From: Tepidibacter thalassicus DSM 15285
GTDB lineage: Bacteria > Bacillota > Clostridia > Peptostreptococcales > Peptostreptococcaceae
NCBI RefSeq assembly: GCF_900129915.1
Contig: NZ_FQXH01000014.1
Coordinates: 1 to 62,439 of the forward strand
Length of the DNA stretch: 62,439 bases
Reading direction: 5' to 3'
The notes beneath the pieces are model-generated. The model was not told where the DNA came from. It saw only the letters and a program-made list of their open reading frames with translations, and searched no databases. Of this stretch, positions 25,221-34,404 are shown one piece after another; position 1 is the first letter of the stretch; the number at the start of each line of letters is the position of its first letter. A program made the translations under genes and the position numbers.

Positions 25221-27437
25221 ATGAAATATAAAACGACTGCTGATATTGAACCTTTAAAAGGAATATTAGGTCAAGAAAAAGCTACATGGGCAATGGAGTT
25301 TGGTTTAAAAATAGATGAGTTGGGATATAACATATATATAAGTGGTGAAACAGGTACAGGAAGAACTTCCTATGCTTTAAATATATTAAAAAAATATGCA
25401 AAAAATAAGAAAAATCATAAAGATTGGTGTTATGTATATAATTTTGAAAATCCAAGAGAACCAGTTGCTTTATCTTTTGAAATAGGTAAAGGAAAAATAT
25501 TTAAAAAAGATATAGAAAAATTAGTGGAAAATTTATATGATGAACTGATAAGTGCTTTTGAAAGTGAAGAATATGAAAAGAGAAAAAATAAAATATTAGA
25601 TGAGTATGAGATGAAAAAAGAGATTTTAATTAAAAAATTGAAAGAATATGGAGAAAAAAGAGGATTTAAGCTTAAATCTAGTAAATTGGGAATAGTATTT
25701 GTTCCTAAGAATGAAGATGCAGATACTACTTCTGAAGAGTTTTTAAAGCTAAAAAGAGAATTGGAAAATTTAGCACTGCAGGTAGTATCTAAAATAAAGG
25801 AATTAGAAAATATAGCAAAAGATGATTTGTTAAATCTTGAAGAAGAAACTGGAATGTTAGTGATAAATCCTATGATTGATGATTTGATAGAAAAATATGG
25901 AGAAGATTACAAGGTAAAGAAATATTTATCTCATTTAAGAGATGATATTTTAGAAAATATGTATTTGTTTTATTTAGATGTAGAAGAACTTAAAAGTTTA
26001 AATGAAAAACAAAATCTCAAAAAATACGAGGTGAATTTGTTTATTGACAATGTAGGAAATGGGAACATGGATAGTGCTCCTGTGATTTTAGAGACAAATC
26101 CAAGTTATGCTAATTTATTTGGGAAAGTTGAGTATGAAAGTATTAATGGAATGATTAAAACTGATTTTACTAAAATTGTTCCGGGAGCTCTGCATAAAGC
26201 TAATGGAGGGTATCTGGTATTATATATAGATCAAGTTTTAAGAAATCCATATTCTTGGGATATGTTAAAAAGATGTATTCAGCTTAAAGAAGTAAAAATT
26301 GATACGTTAACTGGAATTAAACCAGAACCTATACCTATAGATATAAAAGTTATTTTAATAGGAAGTCAATACTTGTATAATGTACTATATAGATATGATG
26401 AAGAGTTTAATAAATATTTTAAAGTTATTGTAGATTTTGATAGTGAAATGAAAAGAGATGAAAATAATGAATTAGGAGTAGCTAGGTTTATTGCATCTTA
26501 TTGCAATAGAAATAATTTAAAACATTTTACTTATGATGCTGTTAATGTCGTGTTGAAATACAGTTCAAGACTTGTAGAGAATACTAATAAATTATCTACT
26601 AGATTTAACAAAATTGCTGAGATAATAATAGAGTCAAATTTATTTGCAAATATAAGGGATTCTGAATTTGTAGAGGCAGAAGATGTTAAAAAAGCAATTT
26701 ATGAAAAGTGGAATAGAATTAACAAAATTGAACAAAAAATAGATCAGATGTATAAAACAGGAGAATTATTAATTTCTGTTGAAGGAAAAAAAGTAGGAGT
26801 AATAAATGGTTTATCAGTTATAAATATGGGTGAATATTCATTTGGAAGACCTGTTGTTATAACAGCTACAACAAGTCCAGGTAATAAAGGGGTAATAAAT
26901 ATAGAAAGGGAAGCAAAACTCAGTGGGCGTATACATGATAAAGGGGTTTTGATATTGAGTGGATATTTATTGGAAAATTTTTCGAAAGAAAGGCCTGTTT
27001 CAATTACTGCAAATATATGTTTTGAACAGAGTTATAGTGGTGTAGATGGAGATAGTGCTTCTGGTGCAGAGTTGTATGCGTTATTATCATCATTAAGTCA
27101 AGTTCCTATAAAGCAAAATATAGCTGTTACAGGTTCTATAAATCAAAAGGGAGAAGTTCAGGTTGTTGGAGGAGTAACTCAGAAAGTAGAAGGATTTTAT
27201 CATATATGTAAATTAAAAGGTTTAAATGGAAAGCAAGGAGTAATTCTTCCTAAAAAAAATCTAGACAATTTGATTTTGCTTGATGAAGTACAAGATGCAA
27301 TAGACAAAGGTAAATTCCACATATATCCAGTAACTAGAGTGGAAGAAGCCATGGAAATTTTAACAGGTAAATCTTTTGAATATATTTATGATAAAATAAT
27401 AAGTAGAATTAATAAATTTTATAGAATGTCAAAATAG
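25221..27437 (+). CDS. Lon-like ATP-dependent protease (AAA_32 / LonB-LonC type)
   Basis: A 738-residue protease combining an unusual AAA+ module (PF13654 type) with a C-terminal Lon proteolytic domain. Walker A reads SGETGTGRTSYALN (about residue 38). A long coiled-coil-like insertion covers roughly 95-245, and the second half of the ATPase contains PGALHKANGGYLVLY. The Lon domain (about 530-730) has the catalytic Ser in VDGDSASGAELYALL and the catalytic Lys in GGVTQKVEGFYHI. It lacks the N-terminal LON substrate domain of LonA. It is expected to be a cytoplasmic quality-control protease. Two consecutive palindromes lie upstream, and another overlaps its stop codon. Confidence 0.9.
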   Translation: MKYKTTADIEPLKGILGQEKATWAMEFGLKIDELGYNIYISGETGTGRTSYALNILKKYAKNKKNHKDWCYVYNFENPREPVALSFEIGKGKIFKKDIEKLVENLYDELISAFESEEYEKRKNKILDEYEMKKEILIKKLKEYGEKRGFKLKSSKLGIVFVPKNEDADTTSEEFLKLKRELENLALQVVSKIKELENIAKDDLLNLEEETGMLVINPMIDDLIEKYGEDYKVKKYLSHLRDDILENMYLFYLDVEELKSLNEKQNLKKYEVNLFIDNVGNGNMDSAPVILETNPSYANLFGKVEYESINGMIKTDFTKIVPGALHKANGGYLVLYIDQVLRNPYSWDMLKRCIQLKEVKIDTLTGIKPEPIPIDIKVILIGSQYLYNVLYRYDEEFNKYFKVIVDFDSEMKRDENNELGVARFIASYCNRNNLKHFTYDAVNVVLKYSSRLVENTNKLSTRFNKIAEIIIESNLFANIRDSEFVEAEDVKKAIYEKWNRINKIEQKIDQMYKTGELLISVEGKKVGVINGLSVINMGEYSFGRPVVITATTSPGNKGVINIEREAKLSGRIHDKGVLILSGYLLENFSKERPVSITANICFEQSYSGVDGDSASGAELYALLSSLSQVPIKQNIAVTGSINQKGEVQVVGGVTQKVEGFYHICKLKGLNGKQGVILPKKNLDNLILLDEVQDAIDKGKFHIYPVTRVEEAMEILTGKSFEYIYDKIISRINKFYRMSK

Positions 27438-27460
27438 CCTTAAGGCTATTTTGACATTTT
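27426..27460 (+). terminator. Loop-less 32-bp palindromic terminator after the Lon-like gene
   Basis: ATGTCAAAATAGCCTT followed immediately by AAGGCTATTTTGACAT. The gene's TAG stop is inside the left arm, and Ts follow. Confidence 0.8.
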
Positions 27461-27485
27461 ATAAAACCTATTTAGGAGGAATACA

Positions 27486-28118
27486 ATGGAAGTCGATAAA
27501 ATATTGGATATACTTGAAAAAACTTATCCAGATGCAAAATGTGAATTAAATTATAAAACGCCTTTTGAACTTTTAGTAGCGACAATTTTATCTGCTCAAT
27601 GTACAGATGTAAGAGTTAATAAAGTAACTGAAAAATTGTTTGCGAAGTTTAATAAACCTGAAGATTTTGCCGATTTAAAAGAGGAAAAATTAGGAGAGAT
27701 GATAAAAAGTTGTGGGCTTTATAGGAGTAAGTCAGAAAAAATAATCAATTCATCTAAAATTATACTAAATAAATACAGTGGACAAGTTCCAGATACTTTA
27801 GAAGAACTTGTTAGTTTGCCGGGAGTAGGAAGAAAAACAGCAAATGTTATTTTGAGTAATGCATTTAATGTTCCAGCAATGGCTGTGGATACGCATGTGT
27901 TTAGGGTAAGTAATAGGATTGGAATAGTTAATGGGAAAGATCCTAAAGATACAGAATTCAAGTTAATGAATAAAATACCTAAGCAAAGGTGGTCAAAAGC
28001 ACATCATTTATTTATATTTCACGGAAGAAGAGTTTGTAAAGCGAGAAATCCTCAATGTAGCATATGTCCTATAAACAGTTATTGTAATTACTATAAAAAA
28101 TATGGGGAGGAAAATTAA
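27486..28118 (+). CDS. nth: Endonuclease III
   Basis: A 210-residue DNA glycosylase/AP lyase that removes oxidised pyrimidines. The helix-hairpin-helix is LPGVGRKTANVIL (Lys is the Schiff-base nucleophile), followed by MAVDTHVFRVSNRIG with the catalytic Asp. The C-terminal [4Fe-4S] cluster motif is C-x6-C-x2-C-x5-C in CKARNPQCSICPINSYC. AGGAGG lies 7 nt upstream of ATG. The next gene begins on the base after its stop, indicating a two-gene operon. Confidence 0.96.
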   Translation: MEVDKILDILEKTYPDAKCELNYKTPFELLVATILSAQCTDVRVNKVTEKLFAKFNKPEDFADLKEEKLGEMIKSCGLYRSKSEKIINSSKIILNKYSGQVPDTLEELVSLPGVGRKTANVILSNAFNVPAMAVDTHVFRVSNRIGIVNGKDPKDTEFKLMNKIPKQRWSKAHHLFIFHGRRVCKARNPQCSICPINSYCNYYKKYGEEN

Positions 28119-29537
28119 TTGAAGAGGAGTATTTTTTTAATTGTTATATCAATGGTATTAATGTTTTTAACAGGAGGACTTTGGTTTACTTATTCATTTA
28201 CAAATACTGATAAGATATATGAGAATGTTTTTGTAGAGGATATAAATGCTGGTAATTTGTCTAAGCAGGAAGCAGTTGATTTACTCAATTCTAATTATCA
28301 AGTTGAAAATATTAATTTAATTAGTAAAGATCAAAAATTTGAGTTAAATCTAAAAGATATAGATTTTAAATTTAATGTCGATGAAGCTGTAGATAGGGCA
28401 TATGATGTGGGGAGAAGTGAAAATTTTTTAAACAATATAGTTAAAATAATGAGTTTAAGAAATGGAAAAAAAGAGTTTATAAAATTAGAAAGCCAGTACG
28501 ATGAAAAAAAATTAGATGATTTTTTAGCAAACATAGAAAGTAACATAAATAAAGAACCCAAAAATGCTACTATAATTATAAAAAATAAAATGATAAATAT
28601 TACAAGAGAAGAAGATGGATATGCTGTAGATGTGGGAAAATTAAAAGAAACGATATTATCTCAGATACAAAGTAATGATTATAAAGATATATTAATACCT
28701 ATAAAAGAGATACACGCTCAAATAAAGCATGAATATCTCAGTAAAATAGATACTCTTTTGGGGGAATTTTCAACTAAATTTAATTTAGGTAATAAAAATA
28801 GAACAGAAAATATAAAACTTGTATCTAAAAAATTAAATGGAATAATATTAAATCCTCAAGAAGAATTTTCTTTTAACACTTTAACTGGGAAAAGGGGATT
28901 AGCTCAAGGGTTTAAAATGGCTCCAGTAATTGTTCAGGGACAACTTAAAGAAGGAGTAGCAGGTGGTGTATGTCAGGTGTCTTCAACTTTATATAATGCA
29001 GCTTTATATTCTGGAGTTACTATAACAGATAGAAGAAATCATACTATACCATCTTCTTATGTAGAAAAAGGAAGAGATGCTACTGTTGTGTATGGAAGTG
29101 TAGACTTTAAATTTAAAAATAATTATGAAAATCCTATATACATAGAAAATATAGTTGTTGGAAATAAAATGATTTCGAGAATATATGGAAATAGTACAGA
29201 TAAAAAGAATATTAAAGTTGTTACAAATATTACAAAAGTTATACCTAGACAAGTTGAAATAAAAGAAGATCCTACTTTGAAAAAAGGAAAAGAGGAAATA
29301 AAAGAAAAAGGAAGAGATGGTTATAAAGTAGAGACGTATAGATTGTATTTAGAAAATGGAAATATAGTAAAAAAAGAGTTAGTATCTAGAAGTTATTATC
29401 CGCCGAGAAAAAAAATAATACATAGAGGAATTAAGGATAATGTTAAAGAAACAATAAAAAATGTTGACAATGTCATTGAAGAAGAAAAGGACGAAGGAGA
29501 TTCTATAGAATCTATTTTATTTGAAAAAAATGAGTAA
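28119..29537 (+). CDS. VanW family protein with peptidoglycan-binding and G5 domains
   Basis: A 472-residue exported protein with an N-terminal membrane anchor (about 4-25), a PG_binding_4-like region (about 50-205), a VanW domain (about 215-350; FSFNTLTGKRGLAQGFKMAP, GGVCQVSSTLYNAAL, RRNHTIPSSYV) and a G5 domain (about 375-440; ends in LVSRSYYPPRKKIIHRG). VanW-type proteins are cell-wall associated and of unsettled biochemical function; this copy has no vancomycin-resistance neighbours. It starts with TTG directly after the nth stop and uses GGGGAGG inside the end of nth. Confidence 0.88.
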   Translation: MKRSIFLIVISMVLMFLTGGLWFTYSFTNTDKIYENVFVEDINAGNLSKQEAVDLLNSNYQVENINLISKDQKFELNLKDIDFKFNVDEAVDRAYDVGRSENFLNNIVKIMSLRNGKKEFIKLESQYDEKKLDDFLANIESNINKEPKNATIIIKNKMINITREEDGYAVDVGKLKETILSQIQSNDYKDILIPIKEIHAQIKHEYLSKIDTLLGEFSTKFNLGNKNRTENIKLVSKKLNGIILNPQEEFSFNTLTGKRGLAQGFKMAPVIVQGQLKEGVAGGVCQVSSTLYNAALYSGVTITDRRNHTIPSSYVEKGRDATVVYGSVDFKFKNNYENPIYIENIVVGNKMISRIYGNSTDKKNIKVVTNITKVIPRQVEIKEDPTLKKGKEEIKEKGRDGYKVETYRLYLENGNIVKKELVSRSYYPPRKKIIHRGIKDNVKETIKNVDNVIEEEKDEGDSIESILFEKNE

Positions 29538-29585
29538 AAATTAAACAGTTGGTTCTTAAGAATTATATTTTTTTTGACGAAACAG

Positions 29586-29632
29586 ACTATAGGCTTTGTG
29601 ATATAGTAATAAAAGCCTATAGTTTATTTTTA
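29586..29632 (+). terminator. Hairpin between VanW and DUF2225 genes, probable terminator
   Basis: ACTATAGGCTTT (29586-29597) pairs with AAAGCCTATAGT (29612-29623), loop of 14 nt, followed by TTATTTTTAT. Confidence 0.65.
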
Positions 29633-29647
29633 TAAGAGGTGAATGTA

Positions 29648-30460
29648 TTGGATAGAGAATTATATGATAAAAAAGTAAAATGTCCTGTATGTAGAAATGA
29701 ATTTACAACTAAAAAGGTAAAAACTTCAGCTCTTAGAATATTAAAAAGAGATACAGATTTTTGTGTTCATTATAAAACAGTAAATCCATATTTTTATGGT
29801 ATATGGGTATGTCCAAAGTGCGGATATGCGGCTTCTGAAAGTAAATTTAATTCAATAAAAATATCACAACAAAGTATTATTAGAGAAAAAGTAACTTCAC
29901 TTTGGAGAGAAAGAGATTATGGCTTAAAAAGAGATGTTGATACAGCAATAGAGTGTTATAAGTTAGCTTTATATGAAGGAGATATATTAAATTGGGAGAA
30001 TTCTTATATAGGAGGATTATGTCTTAAATTATCGTGGCTTTATAGATATAAGAAAGAAGAAAAACTTGAAGAAAAATTTCAAAAATTTGCTCTAGATATA
30101 TTTACATATAGTTTTTCAAAAGAAAGATTTCCTATAGCTGGAATGGATTCGGCATCACTTGCTTATTTAATAGGTGAATTAAATAGAAAATTTAAAAATT
30201 ATGAGCAATCAATAAAGTGGTTTCAGATGGCTTTAAAAGATCCTAATATAAAAAGGAAAAGATTTTTGGAGAATATGGTTAGAGAACAATGGATGTTGAC
30301 AACAGAAGAATATAAAAAAATTAAGAAAGAAAAAGTAGAAATTGAAAATGAGGTAAAAGAAGAAAAAAAGGAGAGCAAAAATAATGAGCAAGATAATATT
30401 AGTAACAGGGGGAGCAAGATCAGGAAAAAGTTCTTTTTCAGAAAAATTATGCAAAATTAA
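29648..30460 (+). CDS. DUF2225 zinc-ribbon/TPR-like protein
   Basis: A 270-residue protein of the DUF2225 family (PF09986). It opens with a zinc-ribbon pair, CPVCRNEF and WVCPKCGYAA, separated by the conserved FCVHYKTVNPYFYGIW. The middle (about 100-220) is helical and resembles tetratricopeptide repeats (AIECYKLALYEGD, YEQSIKWFQMALKDP). The tail is highly charged (Lys/Glu). Function unknown. TTG 29648 gives 6 nt spacing from GAGGTG; GTG 29639 lies in that site. Its last 77 nt overlap the cobU start. Confidence 0.85.
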   Translation: MDRELYDKKVKCPVCRNEFTTKKVKTSALRILKRDTDFCVHYKTVNPYFYGIWVCPKCGYAASESKFNSIKISQQSIIREKVTSLWRERDYGLKRDVDTAIECYKLALYEGDILNWENSYIGGLCLKLSWLYRYKKEEKLEEKFQKFALDIFTYSFSKERFPIAGMDSASLAYLIGELNRKFKNYEQSIKWFQMALKDPNIKRKRFLENMVREQWMLTTEEYKKIKKEKVEIENEVKEEKKESKNNEQDNISNRGSKIRKKFFFRKIMQN

Positions 30461-30944
30461 AAAAGGTAAAGTAGCTTATATAGCAACTTCTATACCTTTT
30501 GATGAAGAAATGAAAGATAGGGTAAAAAAACATAGGGAATCTAGGCCTAAAAATTGGACTACTTATGAGATGTATAAAGATATTCATAGGTATATAAGTG
30601 AAATATCAAAGTTGAATGATATTGCATTATTAGATTGTGTAACATTATTAGTTAATAATTTAATGTTTGAATTTGATATTGATTGGGATAATTGTTTAAG
30701 AGAAAAAATAGATACTGTAGAAAATTACATACAAAATCAAATAGATAAATTAATAAAAGAAATAAGAAACACAGATATGTATTTTGTATTTGTAACAAAT
30801 GAACTAGGCATGGGTATAGTTCCTGAAAATAGATTGTCTAGAATTTATAGAGATATAGTTGGAAGAGTTAATCAGAAAATAGCTAGTTTAAGCGATGAAG
30901 TGTATTTAGTAGTTAGTGGTATACCGTTTAAGATTAAGGGGTAG
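30384..30944 (+). CDS. cobU: Adenosylcobinamide kinase / guanylyltransferase
   Basis: A 186-residue bifunctional enzyme that phosphorylates adenosylcobinamide and adds GMP in the late steps of cobalamin assembly. P-loop is VTGGARSGKSSFSEKL. Further family segments are VAYIATSIPFDEEMK, HRESRPKNWTTYE, LLDCVTLLVNNLMF and VTNELGMGIVPENRLSR. The long 77-nt overlap with DUF2225 makes translational coupling likely. cobS and a CobC-like phosphatase follow. Confidence 0.94.
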   Translation: MSKIILVTGGARSGKSSFSEKLCKIKKGKVAYIATSIPFDEEMKDRVKKHRESRPKNWTTYEMYKDIHRYISEISKLNDIALLDCVTLLVNNLMFEFDIDWDNCLREKIDTVENYIQNQIDKLIKEIRNTDMYFVFVTNELGMGIVPENRLSRIYRDIVGRVNQKIASLSDEVYLVVSGIPFKIKG

Positions 30945-30949
30945 ATTGT

Positions 30950-31813
30950 ATGGGTAAGTTTGGAGAAAATATATTTATGTTAATAGTAGGTATTGTTAGT
31001 ACGTTTTCTTTGTTTCGTGAAATTAAAAATAATAAGAGATTTTTGGGGATATTAACTTTTTTGACTAGAATACCTATTAAAGTTAATTTGGGATTTGATG
31101 AAGATTTTCATAAAGGATTGATTTATTTTCCTAGTGTTGGATTTATATTAGGAGTATTGTATTGTATTATTACATATATTAGTGTTAAGGTTTTTGGATA
31201 TTATATAGGATCTGTAATTTTTTTAATATTTCAATGCATTCTCACAGGAGGACTTCATCTAGATGGAGTTGGAGATACATTTGATGGAATTTATAGTTAT
31301 AGAGATAAAGAAAAAATACTTGAGATAATGAAAGATTCAAGGCTTGGAACTAATGGCCTTTTAGCCATTTTATTTTTAGTGCTTTTGAAATTAGGATTTG
31401 TATTTAGTTCTATATCTAAAAATGTGTATTATCCATTAATATTAGCGCCTGTATTTGGAAGGTTAGCTATAGTGTTTGCTTGTTACAATAATAAAAGTCC
31501 AAGGAAAAATGGAATGGGAAATATTTTTATAAATAAAGTTACACAATCTCAAATAATTAGTGTTATAGTGAGTACTTTAGGAATTGTAATAGTTACATTA
31601 TTTTTAAATTTATCAATAGGTTTTATAGATATATTACATGGTGGTTTGATAGTATATAATAGTGTTTTTATAATTGTATTATTTATATATGTTAGGTTGT
31701 ATACAAAATATATAAGTAATATTATAGGCGGAATAACAGGGGATATACTTGGGTGTATATGTGAGTTTTCAGAATTGTTATATTTGATATATGTGGGGGG
31801 TATAAATGGTTAA
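30950..31813 (+). CDS. cobS: Adenosylcobinamide-GDP ribazoletransferase (cobalamin synthase)
   Basis: A 287-residue membrane enzyme that joins adenosylcobinamide-GDP with alpha-ribazole (phosphate). Family motifs are FLTRIPIKVNL, GLIYFPSVGFILG, LTGGLHLDGVGDTFDGIYS (acidic active site) and the C-terminal GGITGDILGCICEFSEL. It has about seven membrane segments. An extra N-terminal hydrophobic stretch of some 30 residues makes it longer than usual (about 250); the GGGG site before ATG 30950 supports this start. Its stop overlaps the next gene by 8 nt. No cobT was found in the window. Confidence 0.92.
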   Translation: MGKFGENIFMLIVGIVSTFSLFREIKNNKRFLGILTFLTRIPIKVNLGFDEDFHKGLIYFPSVGFILGVLYCIITYISVKVFGYYIGSVIFLIFQCILTGGLHLDGVGDTFDGIYSYRDKEKILEIMKDSRLGTNGLLAILFLVLLKLGFVFSSISKNVYYPLILAPVFGRLAIVFACYNNKSPRKNGMGNIFINKVTQSQIISVIVSTLGIVIVTLFLNLSIGFIDILHGGLIVYNSVFIIVLFIYVRLYTKYISNIIGGITGDILGCICEFSELLYLIYVGGING

Positions 31814-32411
31814 GTTTATATTTGTAAGGCATGGAACTACTGTAGATAATGAAAATATGAGACTTGCAGGGTTTATTGATAGTAAATTGAGCGATATCGG
31901 AAAGGAGCAAGTAAAAAAAACGTCTATTAGGCTTAGAGATGAAAAAATAGACTGTATATACTCTAGTCCATTATCAAGAGCAGTTGAAACTGCAAGAGAA
32001 ATAGCTAATTTAAAAAATTTAGAAATTAAAATTTGTGATAATTTTAGAGAAATGAATTTTGGTGATTTTGATGGATTGACGTTTAAAGAAATACAAGATA
32101 GTTATGAAGATGAATTTAACAAATTAAAAAAATATAGATTTAAATATAGATTTCCAAATGGAGAAAATATGATAGAATTTCATAGTAGGGTATCTAATGA
32201 AATTGATAATATAATAAAAAAACATGATAAGCAAACAATATTAATAGTGGCTCATTCTGGAGTTATAAGATCTTCACTTTCTCATCTTTTATCAAAAGAT
32301 CATATATATCATTGGAATTTTAAAGTTGATAATTGTAGCATTACAATTGTAGAAGTTATAGATAGTTTTGCTATAATACATAGTTTAAATAATATTGAAC
32401 ATTTGAGGTGA
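31806..32411 (+). CDS. cobC: Histidine phosphatase family protein, probable alpha-ribazole phosphatase
   Basis: A 201-residue phosphoglycerate-mutase-like phosphatase. The catalytic motif IFVRHGTTVDNE is at the N-terminus, with YSSPLSRAVETA, REMNFGDFDGLTF and LIVAHSGVIRS completing the active site. Position directly after cobU and cobS, with overlapping stop and start, supports the CobC role (removing phosphate from alpha-ribazole phosphate or the cobalamin precursor). The family is broad, so the symbol rests mainly on context. Confidence 0.78.
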   Translation: MVKFIFVRHGTTVDNENMRLAGFIDSKLSDIGKEQVKKTSIRLRDEKIDCIYSSPLSRAVETAREIANLKNLEIKICDNFREMNFGDFDGLTFKEIQDSYEDEFNKLKKYRFKYRFPNGENMIEFHSRVSNEIDNIIKKHDKQTILIVAHSGVIRSSLSHLLSKDHIYHWNFKVDNCSITIVEVIDSFAIIHSLNNIEHLR

Positions 32412-32415
32412 TAAA

Positions 32416-33237
32416 ATGAAATATAGGTTGATAGTTACAGATATGGATGGAACTTTATTAAGTGATCATAAGGAAATTAGCGAGGAAAACAAGAAGGCTT
32501 TAAAAAAAGCACAAGATATGGGTATAAATGTAGCTATAGCTACTGGTAGAATATATACATCTGCAAAATATTACGCAAATCTTCTTGGACTTAATACTCC
32601 AATTATAGCTTGTAATGGAGCAATAATAAGAGAAGAAAAGACAGGAAAAACAATATATGAAAATATTATTACACGTGAGGATTCTTTGAAGATTTTTGAT
32701 GTATGTAGTAGGTATGATATTTATTATCATTTTTATAATGACAGTGGATTTTACTGTAAAGAGTTAAATTATTCTTCATTAGAATATTCTAAATGGAATG
32801 AATCTCAACCTAAAGAAGATAGACTTAATATACAGGTGATGGATAATCCTTTAGAAACCATAAAAAATACAGATGATATATTAAAATTTGTGATAATAGA
32901 TGATGATTTGGAGAAATTAGATGAAGTTATGGAAGAACTAAAAAAAATAGATACTGTAGAAGTTAGCAAGTCTTGGTATAATAATATAGAAATTATGAAT
33001 AAAGGAGTAAATAAGGGGCTTGCTGTAAAAAGATTGGCTGAGTATTTTGGAATAAAAAAAGAAGAAATAATAACTTTTGGAGATAATTTCAATGATTTAA
33101 GCATGATTGAGTATGCTGGAATGGGTGTTGCCATGGGAAATGCTGAAGATATAGTGAAAGAAAAAGCTAATTTTATAACTTCTTCCAACAAAGAAAGTGG
33201 AGTAGCAAAGGCTTTAAAAGAAATTTTAGGCATTTAA
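32416..33237 (+). CDS. HAD-superfamily Cof-type phosphatase
   Basis: A 273-residue HAD phosphatase of the Cof subfamily (class IIB cap). Motif I is VTDMDGTLLS with the nucleophile Asp, motif II is IATGRIYTS, motif III surrounds KGVNKGLAVK, and motif IV is FGDNFNDLSMIEYAG. Such enzymes dephosphorylate sugar phosphates, flavin or pyridoxal phosphates; the substrate here is unknown. It follows the CobC-like gene by 4 nt and likely belongs to the same transcript. Confidence 0.9.
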   Translation: MKYRLIVTDMDGTLLSDHKEISEENKKALKKAQDMGINVAIATGRIYTSAKYYANLLGLNTPIIACNGAIIREEKTGKTIYENIITREDSLKIFDVCSRYDIYYHFYNDSGFYCKELNYSSLEYSKWNESQPKEDRLNIQVMDNPLETIKNTDDILKFVIIDDDLEKLDEVMEELKKIDTVEVSKSWYNNIEIMNKGVNKGLAVKRLAEYFGIKKEEIITFGDNFNDLSMIEYAGMGVAMGNAEDIVKEKANFITSSNKESGVAKALKEILGI

Positions 33238-33248
33238 TAGGAGAAATT

Positions 33249-34391
33249 ATGAAAGAGGTAGTTATAAAAAAGTGTGAAGATTATAAATATGAGAATGTAA
33301 AAAGTTCTCTTAAATGTTTATTAAAAGAACTTGGAGGACTTGAAAAATATATAAAACCGGGAAGTAAAGTTTTAATAAAAATGAATTTGCTTATGAAAAA
33401 AAGACCAGAGGAAGCTACAACCACGCATCCTATGCTTTTAAAAGTATTATCGGAAGAGTTGTTAAAATTAAATTGTAAAGTAGTAGTAGGGGATAGTCCA
33501 GGAGGAGTATACAATGAGAGGATATTAAGGTCTATTTATAAAGTTTCTGGAGTTGAAGATGTGGCAAATGAGCTTGATATAGAGTTAAATTATGATACAG
33601 ATGAAGTAAAGGTTTATAATCCAAAAGGAAAACTTGTGAAATATCTTACTGTTATAAAACCTATTGAAGATGTGGATCATGTTATATCTTTATGTAAGCT
33701 GAAAACTCATGTAATGGCTACTTTTACAGGAGGGGTTAAAAATTTATTTGGAGTAATACCAGGGCTTTTAAAGGCTGAATATCATTTTAAAATGCCTGAG
33801 GTTAGAGATTTTACAGATTTATTAGTTGATATATGTGAATATGTAAATCCATCTCTTACTATAATGGATGGAATTGTTGGAATGGAAGGAGAAGGACCTT
33901 CTGCTGGAAAACCAAGAAAGATTGGAGTGATTTTAGGATCATCTAGTCCATATGCGCTTGATGTTGTAGCGTGCAATATTATTAATTTAAATCCAAACGA
34001 TGTTCCGACTATTCAAAGAAGTATAGAAAGGGGAATTTTGGAAGAAGATTTTTCTGATATAATGATAAAAGGTGAAAATATAGAAGATTTTATTATAAAG
34101 GATTATAAGATACCAAGAACTCAAAGTATAGATTTTTTAGAAGGAAGAGTTCCAAAATTTTTACAGAAGTATTTAAATATGCTATTTAAGCCAAAACCTA
34201 TTTTTATGTATAAAAAATGTGTAGGTTGTGGGGAATGTGAGAGAGTATGTCCACCAAAAGCTATAAATATGAAAAATAATAGGCCTTATGTCAACTTAGA
34301 TAAATGTATAAGGTGTTTTTGTTGCCATGAACTTTGCCCTAAAAAAGCTGTGGAGATAAAAAAGCCGTTATTTTTTAAATATTTTAGATAA
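33249..34391 (+). CDS. DUF362 protein with C-terminal 2[4Fe-4S] ferredoxin domain
   Basis: A 380-residue protein with a DUF362 domain (about 1-300; KVLIKMNLLMKKRPEEATTT, CKLKTHVMATFTGGVKNLFG, TIMDGIVGMEGEGPSAG) and a C-terminal pair of [4Fe-4S] sites (CVGCGECERVCPPKAI and CIRCFCCHELCPKKAV). It is probably a soluble electron-transfer or iron-sulfur protein; no reaction is established for the family. A second, differently arranged DUF362 protein lies at 36635. The gene is in a tightly packed run of + strand genes. Confidence 0.85.
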   Translation: MKEVVIKKCEDYKYENVKSSLKCLLKELGGLEKYIKPGSKVLIKMNLLMKKRPEEATTTHPMLLKVLSEELLKLNCKVVVGDSPGGVYNERILRSIYKVSGVEDVANELDIELNYDTDEVKVYNPKGKLVKYLTVIKPIEDVDHVISLCKLKTHVMATFTGGVKNLFGVIPGLLKAEYHFKMPEVRDFTDLLVDICEYVNPSLTIMDGIVGMEGEGPSAGKPRKIGVILGSSSPYALDVVACNIINLNPNDVPTIQRSIERGILEEDFSDIMIKGENIEDFIIKDYKIPRTQSIDFLEGRVPKFLQKYLNMLFKPKPIFMYKKCVGCGECERVCPPKAINMKNNRPYVNLDKCIRCFCCHELCPKKAVEIKKPLFFKYFR

Positions 34392-34404
34392 AGGAGTGTT
34401 TTTT

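Noticed and set aside
30300..30384. Cobalamin riboswitch before cobU
   Set aside because: The sequence is the coding 3' end of the DUF2225 gene and shows no B12-box-like core.
32805..33233. 142-codon minus-strand ORF
   Set aside because: It is antisense to the HAD phosphatase gene, is Ser/Ile-rich and has no translation signals.
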